Origin: Symbiodinium sp. CCMP2592
Lineage: Eukaryota > Sar > Dinophyceae > Suessiales > Symbiodiniaceae
Direction of reading: 5' to 3'
Assembly: GCA_905221615.1 (NCBI GenBank)
Contig: CAJNDT010003168.1
Span: 384,923 to 448,922, forward strand
DNA: 64,000 bases
Shown: positions 41,721-55,170 of the stretch, one piece after another
How the letters are laid out: the number at the start of each line of letters is the position of its first letter
Numbering within the stretch: the stretch's first letter is position 1
The notes under the pieces: generated by a model
What the model saw: only the letters and a program-made list of their open reading frames with translations
Database searches by the model: none
What the model was told of the DNA's origin: nothing
Program-made: the position numbers and the translations under genes

Positions 41721-41820
41721 CGCGACCCAAAGGGGCTAGCCGATGGACCATTTTGAGGTTGGGTGAACTCCACCCTGGCCCGATTGAGTTCAATTGGCCC
41801 CGATTGAGTGCATTCGGGGG

Positions 41821-41883
41821 CCGGATTGAAGATTGAAGATTGAATGCACAACTTTCCCCGGGAATCTTCAATCTTCAATCCGG
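41821..41883. repeat. Perfect 21-bp inverted repeat (hairpin) and its partial copy
   Basis: Arms 41821-41841 and 41863-41883 are exact reverse complements (ccggattgaagattgaag...), with a 21-nt loop containing ttccccggg. The loop-plus-right-arm is then repeated at about 41905-41940 with one change. Confidence 0.9.
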
Positions 41884-41999
41884 CCGCCGATAGAGTCAAA
41901 TGGAAAACTTTCCCCGGGAATCTTGAATCTTCAATCCGACCCCCGATTGAGTTTCATCGGGGCCACTTGAGTGCAATCGCGGTTCATCTCAAGTGGGCA

Positions 42000-43430
42000 A
42001 ATTATGCTATAAGGCATTCTATGGTGCATTCCAAAGGTATTTTGCAGGGTATTCTGAAGGGATTTTTTTATGGCTTTCTACGTATCAGATGCAGGGGGTA
42101 TGCTGTAAGGTAGTCTGTAGGGTACTGCAGATGGTACTCTGTACGGCCTATAAAGGGAATATTATACAGCGCATTTCCTTTGGGTCTTCTATAGGGAACT
42201 CCGACTCCACAAGGCGCTGTATATGGAATTGTACAAGGCATAAGCATAAACGTAAAAGTTATACTACAGAAAGCATTCTATAACGTATTGTATAGGCTAT
42301 CTGGTACTCAACAAGGTTCATAAAGGCTTTACTATATGAACAATCTTTAAGATGTAAAGAAGAAGTATGTCATAAGGTATTCGATAGGATGTTTTTTCGA
42401 TTTCCATATTGGGCATATAGGAGGTATACTATATAGAGCATTTCTCCGCATTTACCCGTTGCCGTCGTCTCTAAAATATCCTATAAGACATTCTATGGTG
42501 CATTCTGCGGTATTTTTAAAGGATAGTCTAGAGGGGCTTCTTTTGGACTTTCTATTGGGTATTCAGAGGGTATCAGACACAGGCCATATTTTGTAAGTTA
42601 GTCTGTACGGTATTGCAGATGGTATTCCATAAGGCCTATAAAGGGCATATTACGTAACATAGGGAATTCCGTAAGGCGTTGTATAAGGGACTGTACAAGG
42701 CATAAACATCAACGTGAAAGGATATTCTATAATTAATGCAGCACCTAGCGCCACCTATACGAAATTCGCCAAGGTTTGTAGGAGTATTTTGTAAGGTATT
42801 CTCTAGATTGTTATCCTAGAAATCCCTTACCCAGTAAGCTACTTTGTTTTATGAGGGATTCTCAGATCTTGGACTCGTCCTGATTGTTGTCATATGTACC
42901 CTTTGTTTGAAAGGTTATCTATAGGTAGTATATGGTGTCAGGGTATATATACTGTATACAAGGACTATCATACATACAGGGCCGTGGCATTCTGTAAGGT
43001 ATTCTACAGAGTATTCCAGATGGTCTTCCATGAGGCGCACGATATATACAGGGTATTATATATTCCATAAGGTATTTGGTAGGGTATTCCATGTGGCATT
43101 CTATAAGGAATCTAGGTAGTCTATAGGGTAGATATACGGGGAATGCTTGAAAGTATATGATAAGCTATTCCAGAGGCTCTGGTATTCTATATTTGGGTAT
43201 TCTGTATGAAAGTTTTTAGGGAATATAAAGCATGTATTCTAAAGGATATTTATACGGTATTCGATATTGTGTATTGCAGAAAGTGTCCTAAAGGGTATAT
43301 GTAATATAAGGCGTGCGGGGTGTATCATATATGGGTGGTCTTGTACAGGGTATTCGATAGGATTCCAGATGGATATGGGATATGTATAGGGGATATTCTA
43401 TAACGTATTCCGTTCTCTCTATAACTCCCT
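42000..43430. repeat. AT-rich 'ggtattctataagg' degenerate repeat block
   Basis: About 1.4 kb in which ggtattc(t)(g/a)ta(t/a)agg- and -tatagggtattc-like words recur every 15-40 bp, in no fixed register. It ends near 'cgtattccgttctctc'. The base composition differs sharply from the coding parts. No coding frame over 30 codons. Confidence 0.8.
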
Positions 43431-43775
43431 CACTAAATAAGCTTCGAGTTGATCAGGGTGTTCTCAGGTCCTAGAAGGACATGCAGCCCTGAGCTTTCCC
43501 ACACGACATGCATTCGCACACAACTTCTTCTCGTGTTGCAAAAGAACGCAAACTTGCATGTATTTTTTGTGTGCGTATACTCAAGTAGGTTTTAACAGGC
43601 AGCAGTATGGGCTCTGAATGAAACATGAGAGCAGAGATATGTCAACTCATTTAACATAGGATAGTTTTACAACTCCGATAAGACGCATCGAGATTGTAGA
43701 TAATGTCCATGAACACGAAATCTCCTATCCGGTTCTCAAACACGCGAAAACGGTAGATCCTTGAGGGGGGGTTTA
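43431..43775. other. No feature seen
   Basis: Unique-looking non-coding sequence between the AT-rich repeat block and an AT microsatellite. Confidence 0.5.
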
Positions 43776-43777
43776 GC

Positions 43778-43814
<37 letters not shown>

Positions 43815-43829
43815 TATATATATATATGC
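43776..43829. repeat. (AT)n microsatellite
   Basis: Interrupted ta repeat of about 50 bp (tatacatatata ... gcatatatatata). Confidence 0.95.
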
Positions 43830-45499
43830 AGAAGAGGAGGCTGTGGGGCCTGCGTTTTGGCAGCCCACTGTTTTCAGTTGTTTTCTATGTTTCGAGTGGT
43901 TGTGCGTGGGTTTCTGTGCCAGTTGGTCGCTTGTTTGGTGCGCATGCGTGCATGTTTTTGTTTCCAACTACAACATCAGCTCTGAATTGTTTCAAACCCG
44001 GCGGTCTGTTTATAAACACAGGGTTTGTTTATAAAGAGTGCGTTTCGGTATACCGTGCTTTCAGCGTTTTGAGTTTGTTGGATTTGCTCGTTGTCTTTTA
44101 TATGTACAGTATATGATAGTTAACTTTTGTCTTCTTGTCTATGTGTTGCTGCTTTTGCGTTTGCTCGTATTCATCGTTATATGTCGTGATGTGGCGGAAG
44201 CGGTGGGGGGGGGAGGGGGGGGCGGGGGGCAGAAGTCTTGGCTTGATGTTCCAAGCCCCCCCCCCCTCCCCCTCACCCCAGCATCACCGCGCCACAGACT
44301 CCAACCAACAAGTTCACAAACCTCACCTCACCGCAAATCTTGCACACTGACACACTGATACGTTCACTGGACTTTTTCCACGTATCGGCTCGTGTGGCTT
44401 TGACCAAGACCTTGTTTGATTGAGACAACTATGAGGTCACTGGTATTTACGGTGTTTCTGCGTATGGCAATATGTATGCCTGTCTTCACGTGTAAACACA
44501 AGTGCTGTGGCTACATAGCTCAGAGGTCCGCTCTTTGCCACCTTTATAACCTTAGAGGACCAGAGGGATATGAAGGGTTGATTGTATATCAAGCCAGAAA
44601 ATGTCTGACACCGATACTTGTGGATTTGGAGGCCATGCAAGATCATGCAACGGCCTGGACCACAGTAGAACTTTTTCATTCCCCGAGCGAGGCTTCGGCG
44701 GCAGAGGCCCCATAAAACCAGATGTCCGGATTCAGAATTCATCCTGATCCAGATGCTCGCTATTTTGGATTGTAGACTGTGGATACCCAAAGCGAAGGTA
44801 CCTATAGCAGCCAGCAGGACATGAACATGCGCAAACAGGATTCGAGTCATCTTCGACAAGTACCAGACTTGTCAACCACAGGCAGCTTTTCATCATTCCT
44901 TGGCCCTTGGCTCCCTGACAGTCACACATGCTAATGCATACATTGAACTCACTCATATTTGGTGACATGCAAAAACACATTTCAAGCACTGACCTAAACA
45001 CTTATTTCGATTCCTGTGCACTTTGCCAAATAAGCCCACTAATTCAATACGTACCGGTTCTCCAACAACCGAACACTGCATGCCAAAGCAGGTGATGCGT
45101 TGGTTCAGGTGCTGGGTGGAGTGGCTTGATCGGAGGAAGAGTCTTGCAGGGATAATAAAGGCGTGCCGCTCCGTGTCCAACATGTCGAGTCTATGTGGCC
45201 TATCCCAAGACTTGGTTTGAAGAAGTACAGAATACACGGTATTTGCGGTGTTTCCTGCCTGTGACAGTTGTTTTGGGGAAACTTTGAATACGTAGCCAAT
45301 CAATGCCGCGCTGTCGAACCCGTTGACGTCTGACTATACAATACTACATGTACACAGGCTAAACCTGACCTTGAACACATTAAACCCAGGAATAGAAGAC
45401 GGGACTTTGTGGTGTAATGCTGCGTGTGCCTGAAGTTGTTAGAATGTAAAGATGATACAAAAGGTGGGTCTGCAAAAACCCAGGCCCCACAGCAACCTG
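43830..45499. other. No gene seen; G-run/C-run pair at 44206-44278
   Basis: Mostly featureless. A G-rich run (about 44206-44228) is followed 26 bp later by a C-rich run (about 44254-44278), together able to form a hairpin or, singly, quadruplex and i-motif structures. Frames at 44038-44358 and 44437-44859 show no coding character. Confidence 0.45.
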
Positions 45500-45520
45500 C
45501 TCTCTTTCTCTCTTTCTCTC

Positions 45521-45567
<47 letters not shown>

Positions 45568-45570
45568 CTA
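45500..45570. repeat. Compound (CTTT)n-(CT)n-(TA)n microsatellite
   Basis: ctct-ttct units, then ct, then ta. It lies directly left of the A1 repeat of the tyrosine-recombinase element. Confidence 0.95.
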
Positions 45571-45585
45571 TGTACACATATGTAT

Positions 45586-45627
45586 GGATGTATAAAGCTG
45601 AGGTGTCAACGGCATGCGGGCTCAAAG
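45586..45627 (+). repeat. A1 repeat of the YR element
   Basis: ggatgtataaagctgaggtg..., matching A2 with five substitutions. It marks the left end. Confidence 0.6.
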
Positions 45628-46225
45628 TCTGGATCTGGCCCGAGTCTTGGGATTCGTTGTTCAGGGGTCCGCATCTAACTGGTGGGGTTTAGGGTGTCCC
45701 TCGCACTGCTCGGGATCGCTTTCGCTCCTCTTCCTCACCTGTGGATTTGGGACCACCTTTGGGCTTCTCCGTGCCTTGATCTTCTTCAGGTCTGTCCTTC
45801 TGGCTCCTGTCGCCCAGGCGGCCTTTTCTCCTGACCCTTCGCCTCGGGCTTCCTTCCCTCCGCGGCCTGCCTCGCTCCGCCTGAGGGGTTATTTGCATGA
45901 GCAGGAGGCCTCTCGTTGACGCCGTCCGCTCATTGGTCGATGCACTCCGTGACGCCCTTGCTGAACTTGAGGTTGAGCCGGGGGAGTGCGAATTGGTTGA
46001 CAGTCCTAGGTCTGGGTCCTAGCCAGAAGGAAACGGAAGCTCGCAGTTTGCTGGCCCTGCATTGCTTGCCTTTGCCTACCGAGCCTCCTGTTCCGCTGCG
46101 GCTCCTCCTGCTGCCTCTCTCCCTTCTGGGCCTCGGCTTGGTGATCCTCTCCTCAGGCCGGCGCCGTCCTCCAAGGCATCCAGAGGGTGTCAACGCAACG
46201 CCCTCCCCTGTCGGTTCGCAACAAG

Positions 46226-46375
46226 ACATTGTTGTTCGCTGCTGCCGCGGTTGCACTGAGTTGTGCTTTTTCACCAGCTTCAAGCTGTATGTGGGGGCCC
46301 TTGAGAATTCCGATACAGTGTGCCAGGGCTTCCCCACTAAGGGCGAGTGCCGGGTCTACATTAAAGCAGCCGGGG
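46226..46375 (+). pseudogene. RNase H1 N-terminal (viroplasmin-like) domain remnant
   Basis: One frame reads V-V-R-C-C-R-G-C-T-E-L-C-F-F, then F-K-L-Y-V-G-A-L-E-N-S-D-T-V-C-Q-G-F-P-T and K-G-E-C-R-V-Y-I-K-A-A-G-G. The Y-V-x-G-F-x-T/S-x2-E-A-x2-Y pattern is that of the small RNA:DNA-hybrid-binding domain found at the N-terminus of RNase H1. Surrounding frames are broken. The identification rests on motif spacing only. Confidence 0.4.
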
Positions 46376-47297
46376 GCAGCTTTCCCCGACCCGTCGCAAT
46401 GGAACTGATTGCAGCGTTCGTGTCGTCCTCCCTTGCGGGGTCCTCGAGCTGCCTTCGGACCTTGCGTCTTTGTGCCTTTGCTTGCCAGACACCGTGGCAT
46501 CCTGGCCGCCCTGCCTGTCGGTGCTCTGGCCGAGGCTTTGCTGAATGCTGCAGGGTTGTGGGCCAGAGCTCTTTGTAGGGCCGTTGACCCAGATCACGGT
46601 CCCTTGATGCCGAGGCAGCGACCTTGGCCCGCCAGTGATTGTTACTTTGACGGAGGAACGCCCTCGACCGACGTGCTGTGCACGCGTGACTTTTGGTGCT
46701 CTACCGCCGGCCCGCCATGGCTGTCTTCTCCAAGGCTTTTAGGCTGTACCGGGACTGACCAGCTCGAGCCCTCCAATTCCAAGGTGTTGCCCCTTCCTCG
46801 GGCCTTGGCTGCTGGTGAGCTTGCTTGGAGGGCTGAGTGTGCTGCGCTCGCCCCTTTCCTCACTTCAGATCCTGCTGCCGCTTGCTCTTTTGTTTATGAG
46901 AGATAGCAGCGAAGCTGCTGCCGCGGGCTTGCTTGAAGAAGGCCACTCCTTTGTTTGAGGAGACTCCCGAAAACGATGTTTTGGGGAGGGCGTGCCCTTG
47001 ATCACCAAGCTCGCCGGCTTGACGCCCCCCTCGCCTCCCTGCCCTCAGCCGGTCGGGTTCCGTTTTCTTTTTGCAGTATGCCTCGTCCTCCTCTCTTGGC
47101 TTTCGACTCCTCTCTCGGCTTTGCCGACGAGGGCCCTGGTCAGTTTCTTCAGGGTCTTCTGGTTCGGGGTCGGTTGCATTTGGGGGGTGTCGGGGGTTCT
47201 GGAGCTGCGGAACGCTGGCGACAAAGCCCGCTTCAAACCTGGGCAAGGCAGGCCTCTCTCTGAAGGCCGGCCGGTCGAGAGGATTGGGTAAAAGCAA

Positions 47298-47875
47298 CCG
47301 GGATGCGCTCTGGAACTGCTTTCTTGGCTGGTGCAAGGAACAGGCAATCCCTGAGCAGGTCTTCCAACCTGACGATCTAGTCGACGTTGATGCCATCAAC
47401 GCTATCCTGTCGCGTTACGGCTGGGCCCTCTACCAATGGGGGCGTCCTTACAACCACTATTCGGAGACTGTCAATGCTTTGGCGGGAAGGGTTCCGAAGA
47501 TACGGAGGTTGCTGCAGCCAGCGTGGGACGTGGTTTTTCAATGGCAGCACCTGGAGCTTCACGTCCATCATCAGGCCATGCCGTGGCAGGTGTTTCTGGC
47601 CCTCTTGACGACGGCCCCCTTCTGGGGATGGTTGGACGTCGCTGGGGTTATGGTTTGTGTTGGGGCGGACTAGGGCCTAGGGAGGATCGGTGAGGTCTAT
47701 TTGCTGCGACCCGATCCGACTTAGTCCTCCCGACATCGAGCACACCATCGACTATATCCTGATGGCCATCCGCGAGCCAAAGACTCGGAACACTGCGGCT
47801 CGGCATCAAGCCTTGAGACTTGACCACCCGGAGCTCATGAGGATCGTCGAGCTAGTTGCTAGTTTTTCGGTCTAA
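47298..47875 (+). pseudogene. Tyrosine recombinase, frameshifted
   Basis: Frame 1 (about 47298-47673) gives the N-terminal core-binding domain (W-N-C-F-L-G-W-C-K-E-Q, L-S-R-Y-G-W-A-L-Y, H-Y-S-E-T-V-N-A-L-A, P-W-Q-V-F-L-A-L-L). A second frame near 47680-47722 gives G-R-I-G-E-V-Y-L-L-R with the box I arginine. A third (47735-47875) gives I-R-E-P-K-T-R-N-T-A-A-R-H-Q-A-L-R-L-D-H and stops. The order fits a phage-integrase-fold recombinase of the type abundant in dinoflagellate genomes. The C-terminal Tyr box was not found. At least two frameshifts, so non-functional. Confidence 0.7.
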
Positions 47876-48262
47876 GCACCGCGGCCAGCGACTGTGGCCC
47901 CACTCGCCGGGCACCTTTCGGCTGCGTTTCTCGAAGCTTTCCTCTGCGCTCGAGCTCGACCGCTTCAAGGACGACGGGGGTTCCCGTTGGACTTAGGGTG
48001 CCCCCCGGGCCACCTGGCTTCTGCATGCCACGGAGAACGGCGATTTCGTGCGCCGCCGCGGACGTTGGATAGGCTCCGAGGTCATGGAAATATACATTCA
48101 AGAGGTATCCTCATGACGCGATGGCGTCCCGGGTCCTCAAAGTTATGCGTCGTTGTCCTTCGATGCTACAACAAGCTGAGATGTATGAGCAATTTGAATC
48201 CACCTGTTACGTGGTTCTCTTTGTCTGCCGTTGGTCAGGCTGTTGGCCCGCGGTTGGGCGGA

Positions 48263-48350
48263 GGCAGGGCCAGTGCTACGCGCACTTGTAACGAAGTCCG
48301 AGGAGCAGCAAAACAAGTTGTGACTTCAGCATGCTATTAAGCCGAAGCCT
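48263..48350 (+). repeat. B1 repeat of the YR element
   Basis: 88 bp starting ggcagggccagtgctacgcg and ending gccgaagcct. Matches 48423-48510 with three substitutions. Confidence 0.8.
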
Positions 48351-48351
48351 A

Positions 48352-48393
48352 GGATGCATAAGGCTGAGGTGTCAAAGCCATGCCGGCTCAAAG
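48352..48393 (+). repeat. A2 repeat of the YR element
   Basis: Sits exactly between B1 and B2. Matches A1 at the element's left end. Confidence 0.65.
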
Positions 48394-48422
48394 TATCCCG
48401 CCTCTCCCGCCCGCCGACCACC

Positions 48423-48510
48423 GGCAGGGCCAGTGCTACGCGGACTTGTAACGAAGTCCAAGGAGCAGCAAAACAAGTTGCGACTTCAGCATGCTATTAA
48501 GCCGAAGCCT
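48423..48510 (+). repeat. B2 repeat of the YR element
   Basis: Second 88-bp copy, forming the right end. Confidence 0.8.
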
Positions 48511-50964
48511 TATGTATTTATTTTGTCCTTTGTGTGTGTGTGTATGTATGTGCGTGTGTGTTTGTGCACGACAGTATGCCGCCAAACTATGGCTGTTATG
48601 GTGCAGCCCGACTCAATTCTCCAGGCAGTGGAAATCCACTGTCTTTGTTGCAGCACCTGGAAGTGTGGACGATGATGACTTCCGAAGCATCCTAGCCACA
48701 GTCAGTAGTCTGCTTGTGGGTGATCAGCAGAAATGCTTGGGGTTTGGTTGTCAGTGACCGTGTTACCCCGGCTGCTGGCAGCTCAAGGCGTGTCGACAGG
48801 GACGAGCACCAACGGTGAGGATTCTAAATTGCGATGGCTTGGCTTCAATGGTGACAGCTCCAAGAACAACCGGAAGCAGCAAGAAAAACTCTTGGCAGAG
48901 GTGCATGCAATGAGTGTGCAACCGAAGCATGACTGCTGGCAGTATTCGAGCTTGCGAGGTGAAAGTATTGGGTCTTTTGGATGGTCTCGTTGATCCCGAA
49001 ACTGGCGAAGTGTTGCAGGACAAGCAGGTGCGGGGACTGCCGTCAGAGACCGTTAACCTTCCTCGCTGGTACGTGCACATTTCGAGAGAGTCTGAACTCC
49101 CGCCCGACACAGTGCCCGCTGAACTAGAAGCCGCCTTGCTTTTGCGCGCCAGAGGCGAAAGCTGCCAATGATAGCAATTCCAGGTGGGTGCCAGACAGAT
49201 TTCTTAGTTCAGCTGAAGTTGTCCCCCTTGTAATCAAGGCGAAGTTCGATAACGTCAGCCGGATCCGCTCCAATTCACGACGGGGAGGTCTGACTCTGAC
49301 ACTTTCCTAAACCGTCGACCGCTTACCTTTCCTCATCGCTCGGGATGTGTATACTTGAAGGTGGAAGCATGACTAAAAGCCGCTGTTGACAGGACGATCA
49401 AGAGAAGAAGCTGATGGAGGATCTTGTGTCGTAGAGCCCAATGTCACGACCACATGCTCGGCATGCCGGAAGTGGCCAGTGATTTCAAGAAGAGCGAGTG
49501 GCATGCTGTGTATTTAATTCGGATACGTCGTATGATCTGGCGACTTGCAGGAGCGAATCGCATTCCTGGAGAAGGAATTGCAGCGCTGCGAGCGCAAGCA
49601 GCGCAAAGCCACTGCCGACTGCCAGCAGTTGCAGCCTGCTAGCGTCACCGTGCAGTCACCGAAGCAGTTGTCGGGGATCGAGATGGAATTTCGGTAGGGC
49701 AGCATCAGGAGCCTGAAGCACTGTTCCTCCGCCCGACGTTTCCATCTAGAATCAACTGTCTCGTGCGCGAGCGGACCCGTGTACCTACAAACAAATTCCA
49801 TCCGGAGTCTTTGCATGATCATGATCTACATGTCGATGCAACCATCGTCTTCTCCGAAGTACTTTGCAAGGCAGACGCGCGTGGGCCGCTGGCTTTCTTT
49901 GACCTCGATCCAGAGAGAATTAGGCGGCTCAGCAACATCCACCAGCGTCTGACAGCTGAGTTATCTCAAGCTCGTGCGCTTCTGCAAAGCTTGGATGATG
50001 AGGAGACACGATCTTCTCGCTGCCCAGCTGCATGTATTAATGGGTGTCAGGTAGGTTTCCTGCAGGATTTCGGATTTGTTCTGTTACCGGATGGAGGCGG
50101 GATTTCAGCATTCTAGACTAGCAGGTTTTAGGCAAGCCATTTATGCACCAAGGTCGCCGTGAGGCACTCCTGCAGGCAGTGACCGATGGCAAGGCCTCTT
50201 CAGGAGGAGCCGTCAAAGCAAAGAGGCATGGCCCTCAATTCTCGGAGTTCGCTGCTGACACTCGCGACACCATCTGCCACATGGGCGATGAGTACAAGGA
50301 TCTCAAGGGCGATATCTTGCGAGATATGTTGGGGGGCTCCGTGACGGCTGCACGGACTTGGTTGGAAAGTAAGGGCGACCCAGATACATATCATGCTGGT
50401 ACTGGTTGGACTCCGCTGTTGATGGCAGTCTCCACTGGGAATATGGAGCTTGTGGAGCTGCTAATTTCTTACAGGGCGAGCCTGACACTCCCGGCAAAAG
50501 GCTCCGGGGAGACCTGTGCCCACCTTGCGGTGTACAAGACTACAAGTGAGATGCTTCACAAAGTACTGGATGTGCATGGACCTGCCACTAAGGAGGTACG
50601 AAACGATGGCTCCACAGCACTGAGTCTGGCAGTGGAAAAGGCTCCGGCACGTGTGAAGAACGAGTTCATACGTGCTCTCCTAGAGAAGCACGCGGACCCG
50701 AACGTGAAGCGGAAAGACGGTTGGACGCCCCTGGGCCTCGCTGTTCGAAACAATCTGCGTCATGCGACAAAATCAATGGTTGCTGCACACGGGGCCATTT
50801 TGACCATCGTTCCGGATACCAAGCCACCGCTTACTCTTTGGGAGCTGGCGGCTCCACATAAGGACCTGCAGAAAGTCATCCGAATGAAGCTTCCGAGCAA
50901 GGACTTGTCGGAAATCGAGAAGCGATGGCCGGGAACCCTGCTTCAGATGGTCGATGATGATTAA
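48511..50964 (+). CDS. Multi-exon ankyrin-repeat protein
   Basis: Three exons chain in phase: 49551-49693, 49750-50050 and 50125-50964 (TAA). A likely earlier exon is about 48950-49170 (L-G-L-L-D-G-L-V-D-P-E-T-G-E-V-L), with a short coiled-coil exon near 49393-49425. Introns at 49694-49749 (56 nt) and 50051-50124 (74 nt) are GT-AG. The N-terminal part is coiled coil (R-I-A-F-L-E-K-E-L-Q-R-C-E-R-K-Q; L-T-A-E-L-S-Q-A-R-A-L-L). The last exon holds about four ankyrin repeats (G-W-T-P-L-L-M-A-V-S-T-G-N-M-E-L; G-S-T-A-L-S-L-A-V-E; D-G-W-T-P-L-G-L-A-V-R), which mediate protein binding. Cytosolic scaffold by inference. The first exon is not found. Confidence 0.75.
49694..49749 (+). other. 56-nt GT-AG intron of the ankyrin gene
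   Basis: Donor cg/gtaggg, acceptor catctag. It splits an Arg codon (CG|A) and restores the downstream frame. Confidence 0.6.
50051..50124 (+). other. 74-nt GT-AG intron of the ankyrin gene
   Basis: Donor gtcag/gtaggt, acceptor ctagcag, phase 0. Joins G-C-Q to V-L-G-K-P-F-M-H-Q. Confidence 0.65.
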
Positions 50965-51943
50965 ACTAGACGGCTTTGAATGACCAGAACCACACAGGGA
51001 ACTCTAAAGCCAGGCTCCACACTCCTTTGTGGCTCGGATCTTGAAATACGCCGTGGAGGGAACACATGGCAAGGACACACGCTCTGGTCTAGGTGGACAA
51101 AATCGGGAGCAGAGTTCAGGATGCGGACGAGGTATCGATTGTTTGCGGACCGGGGGCGGCTTGGCTTCGGGAAAGACAGAAGGTCCCGGCAAGCTACGAC
51201 TCGACGACTCGCGCGGCCGACAACTTTGAGCAGCTTAACGTGCGAGCGGTGGCTCTTTCCTTCGTCGAACTCCGACATGATTGGCATGGATGAGGATGCG
51301 ATGGGGTAAGCGACATCATGGAGTCATGGAGCTTCTGAGCCTCTTTCGGGCCAGCATCGTGGAAAGCCAGGCCTCGAAAAGGGGGGCGAGCTCTTCTTGT
51401 TGTGGATGCGTTGCAGCCAACATAGACTGACTGAAGTGATCTAGGCCCAGGCCCAAGCCCAGTGAACGACTGGTAGAGCGACATGAGCCATGGCCATGGC
51501 GCCCTGCGCGGCGCTTGCCGTGGGGCGTGGCTACGAGGCGCTGGTGAGTTTCTTCCTTGAACTTCGATTCGAAGCCGGAGAGCTGCAACCGGACCAAAGC
51601 CCCTGCCAGGGAGATCCCATCGCACTTGTCCGGGACAGCTTCAAGCACTATGTCGAGGCCTAGGGCATTTGGTTTTGCTTTTGTGTCTCTGAGACCTGAG
51701 TTGCGATTCACAAGGCGGTGCTACAGCACTTGACCGAGCTGCAGAGGACCGATGAACACTTCGCATCGATTCACTTTTCTGCTTCTTTTCAGTGTTGCAG
51801 GCGCTGGCATCCCTTTGAAGCCGTGAGTGCGGGAAAGTGCAGAAGCTCGAAGCAGGTGTGCCATGTGAAGTCATATACATAGCCACCTGTCGTCCTGTGA
51901 TGTGACGTGCTGAGGTCGAGGAGCTGGCGGCGCTCTGCCGGGA
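50965..51943 (+). CDS. Exon candidate, unknown protein (51093-51293)
   Basis: Within this stretch, 51093-51293 is open after a GTCTAG acceptor. It reads V-D-K-I-G-S-R-V-Q-D-A-D-E-V-S-I-V, then C-G-P-G-A-A-W-L-R-E-R-Q-K-V-P and L-N-V-R-A-V-A-L-S-F-V-E-L-R-H-D-W-H-G and TGA, strongly coding-like. The preceding 51029-51090 (A-R-I-L-K-Y-A-V-E-G) may belong to it. No family recognised. The remainder (51294-51943) shows no clear exon. Confidence 0.4.
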
Positions 51944-54033
<2,090 letters not shown>

Positions 54034-55170
54034 GTGAGCATCTTTGAGTGTTGGATTAATCTGCCAGCCTCGTAGAGCATTTTCAAAACAGCAGGCATTA
54101 CCATACTGTAGCGCGATGGCATAGGTACATTGCATGCTGCATGCCTGTCGGTGCTTCTATGTCAGTGTGCTGCAGTGACGTGTCATGCCTTTTTCCTAGT
54201 CTTTTCCAACACTTGGGCCAGTTGTCTATCTGATAACAGATTGCGCCTAGGTAGCTCTGCAGAATCCTGAAACGAGCATTATGTTCGAGCATTGTTCGTT
54301 TGGCGGTAAGTCTTTGTGACATTTCGACTCTTCGCCGATGGCTCACTGGAGTGGTGCGTGGTCAGTTTGCTACATGGTTGCTGGGACCACTCGAGGGTAC
54401 AAGGCATGCAGCTGCCGTGCTGGCAGCTGTCTCTCTGGAGCTGTGTTGCGATTTTACTGGAACATCAAGCGCGTAATTCCCCAGAGCGAAAGGCAACCTA
54501 GGTCGTTCTGGGCATGCCTGATTGCTGATTGCAAGTGGGCAATGAAGTCTCCTACCTGCATCGTACAAGCACGCCGCAGTGCCCATCACGGCCCTGAACG
54601 GACGAACTGACACCGACAGTGTACACACACGTTTCTCTCTTTGCGACTCTTTCTACAGATCACAGCGATGGCTTGTGCAGGGTACAGTAGGAGGGCTTTG
54701 ACGCAGCGGCTCCCAAATGGATCCGAGAGCGGCCTTCGAAAAGTTCTCAGGTGCCTAAGCCAGGGTCAAGGCCATTTGCAGGCACGTAGTCTCGAAACTT
54801 CTCGGCTTGCAGATGGGAAGTCTTGCCTGGACATCGATGATCTGAGCAGCATCCTCAGGCCGTTTTGTGAAAGCGTCAGACGCTTGCGAATTCGAGGCTG
54901 CGCCGCCTGGGCGGTATTCGGCACCAAGTTCAAGAAGCAGGAGAGCTCTTGCATTCAACGCAGAGTTTTCATAGTGCAAGAGCACTCTGCGGGCAGGATT
55001 TGCGTGACTTAATGATCCAGTACTGCAAGTCAGGGACTCAACTCACTGACTTCTATGTAGAAATGTCGAAAGCGCATGGGAATGCGGAGGCCGGAAGCGC
55101 AGGGCATCCTTCTGGAGGTTCGGAAGTCTGTGGGCACAGGCTCTTCCTGTTCGTATTGTGCACCGGGCAG
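54034..55170 (+). other. Intron/exon mosaic, unresolved
   Basis: Candidate pieces: 54248-54305 (N-P-E-T-S-I-M-F-E-H-C-S-F-G, with donor gtaagt), 54316-54420 (F-R-L-F-A-D-G-S-L-E-W-C-V-V-S-L) and 54790-54960 (L-D-I-D-D-L-S-S-I-L-R-P-F-C-E-S-V). They look coding but could not be chained. They may belong to the gene on either side. Confidence 0.3.

Larger units (their letters stand above)
45586..48510 (+). mobile_element. Decayed tyrosine-recombinase (Ngaro/DIRS-like) element
   Basis: About 2.9 kb. The interior carries a tyrosine-recombinase remnant at its 3' end and an RNase H1 N-terminal-like remnant at about 46226-46375. Flanking repeats are arranged A1 (45586-45627) - interior - B1 (48263-48350) - A2 (48352-48393) - B2 (48423-48510). 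A1/A2 share 42 bp with 5 mismatches and B1/B2 share 88 bp with 3 mismatches. This split-direct-repeat order is the signature of Ngaro/PAT-type DIRS retrotransposons. No reverse transcriptase is recognisable, so this is an internally deleted or non-autonomous copy. Frames switch repeatedly. Confidence 0.65.

Noticed and set aside
38516-43830. CRISPR-like reading of the 90-bp and hairpin repeat arrays
   Set aside because: Repeats are contiguous or degenerate without unique equal-length spacers, and the genome is eukaryotic.
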